Assembly: GCA_014377905.1 (NCBI GenBank) | Contig: JACMOQ010000248.1 | Coordinates: 1-6,156, forward strand | DNA from: Acetobacteraceae bacterium | Lineage (GTDB): Bacteria; Pseudomonadota; Alphaproteobacteria; Acetobacterales; Acetobacteraceae | Length of the DNA: 6,156 nucleotides | Direction: 5' to 3' | Part shown: positions 5,594 through 6,156 of the stretch, piece by piece | Layout of the letters: the number at the start of each line of letters is the position of its first letter | Numbering within the stretch: the stretch's first letter is position 1 | Program-made: the position numbers and the translations under genes | Notes under the pieces: model-generated | Database searches by the model: none | What the model was told of the DNA's origin: nothing | The model's input: only the letters and a program-made list of their open reading frames with translations

Positions 5594-6156
5594 ATAAGGC
5601 GTTGAACTCTCTCGGTCTTATGCCCGCGTGGAACCAAGTGATCATCGAATAGATGTCGTAAATCGGTAGCACCAGCGCCTCTCGCAACGCCTTGGCATAG
5701 GGCGGCATGTTGGTACATTCTAGCACGATCGCGCCAATATCGGGGTGGGCGGCAAGCAGCGCGCGGCCGGCATCGAGAATATCCTGCGCGGCCAGCTCAA
5801 CATCCAAATCCTCGCTTTCCGCCTTGATCAACACCCGGAAGAACTCACGCCCGCCCTCAGTGCCACCGCAGGGGATATCGAGCGGAGCGCCGGCAGCAGC
5901 CAGATGCGCCGGCGGCAGCGACTGGCGGGACACGGTGATCACGCCCCCACGCTTCCCCGGCGGAAGCGTAGCCTGCACCCAGGGCACCAGCATTAACGCA
6001 CTCGTTGCCACCGGAACCTTCACATGGGCGGCGAGCTCGGCCTGAAACAACGCGAGGAACCCGCAATTGGTGGTAATCGCCTCGGCCCCCAGCGCCACCA
6101 GATCGGCTGCGGCGGCAAGGAAGTCCGGCAACAGCCCAGCAGCGCCTTTCAGCACA
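5589..6156 (-). CDS. Aspartate/glutamate racemase family protein, 5' end missing
   Basis: The last 188 residues are visible; the frame is open to the right edge, so the true start lies outside (the family usually runs to about 220-250 residues). The two cysteines that act as acid and base in cofactor-independent Asp/Glu/hydantoin racemases are visible: TTNCGFLALFQ (codon 6063-6065) near the visible N-terminus and VLECTNMPPYA 116 residues later. The TNCGF segment followed by VPVATSALMLVP and a C-terminal LPIYDIYSMITWFHAGI fits the amino-acid racemase / maleate isomerase / arylmalonate decarboxylase superfamily. Both cysteines present favours racemase over decarboxylase (one Cys). The exact substrate is unknown; this subgroup is usually annotated only at family level. 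It is convergent with the GNAT gene, and its TAG stop (5589-5591) lies in the end of the palindromic repeat. Confidence 0.88.
   Translation of the reverse strand, partial: VLKGAAGLLPDFLAAAADLVALGAEAITTNCGFLALFQAELAAHVKVPVATSALMLVPWVQATLPPGKRGGVITVSRQSLPPAHLAAAGAPLDIPCGGTEGGREFFRVLIKAESEDLDVELAAQDILDAGRALLAAHPDIGAIVLECTNMPPYAKALREALVLPIYDIYSMITWFHAGIRPREFNALS

Overview
The window is a 6.2-kb, densely packed, GC-rich stretch of bacterial chromosome. Codon use, gene content (DUF1932-type dehydrogenase, RidA, FrnE/DsbA, a long Sel1-repeat protein, AaaT-like GNAT) and tight gene overlaps suggest an alphaproteobacterium, possibly a sphingomonad or relative. That placement is inference from general resemblance; no rRNA or tRNA is present to test it.

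There are four blocks of alternating orientation. Block 1 (1-983, + strand) holds the 3' end of a probable NAD(P)-dependent 6-phosphogluconate-dehydrogenase-like oxidoreductase, a RidA-family imine deaminase 5 bp downstream, and a small secreted two-cysteine protein overlapping ridA by 4 bp (ATGA). Block 2 (1001-4267, - strand) is a three-gene operon transcribed in the order FrnE-type DsbA oxidoreductase, exported Sel1-repeat protein (about 15 repeat units), alpha/beta hydrolase. The first two genes overlap by 1 bp (TGATG) and the last two are 10 bp apart. Block 3 (4338-5530, + strand) is an atypical SDR and a GNAT acetyltransferase overlapping by 1 bp (TAATG). Block 4 (5589-6156, - strand) is an Asp/Glu-racemase-family gene whose 5' end lies outside the window.

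Blocks 2 and 3 diverge from a 70-bp region (4268-4337) that must hold or adjoin the promoters of both. Blocks 3 and 4 converge on a 68-bp palindromic element (5526-5593) that looks like a dispersed REP/MITE-type repeat. Its two mirror-image ends each supply the TAG stop codon of the flanking gene. Blocks 1 and 2 converge with only 17 bp between stop codons.

Most genes are ordinary housekeeping or accessory metabolism: imine clean-up, thiol-disulfide chemistry, hydrolase, reductase, N-acetylation, amino- or hydroxy-acid racemisation. I see no mobile element with a transposase, no CRISPR array, no RNA gene and no convincing new defence or biosynthetic system. The points most worth a second look are the palindrome that ends both convergent genes, the SDR lacking the usual catalytic Ser and Tyr, and the coupling of a cytoplasmic FrnE gene to an exported Sel1 scaffold.
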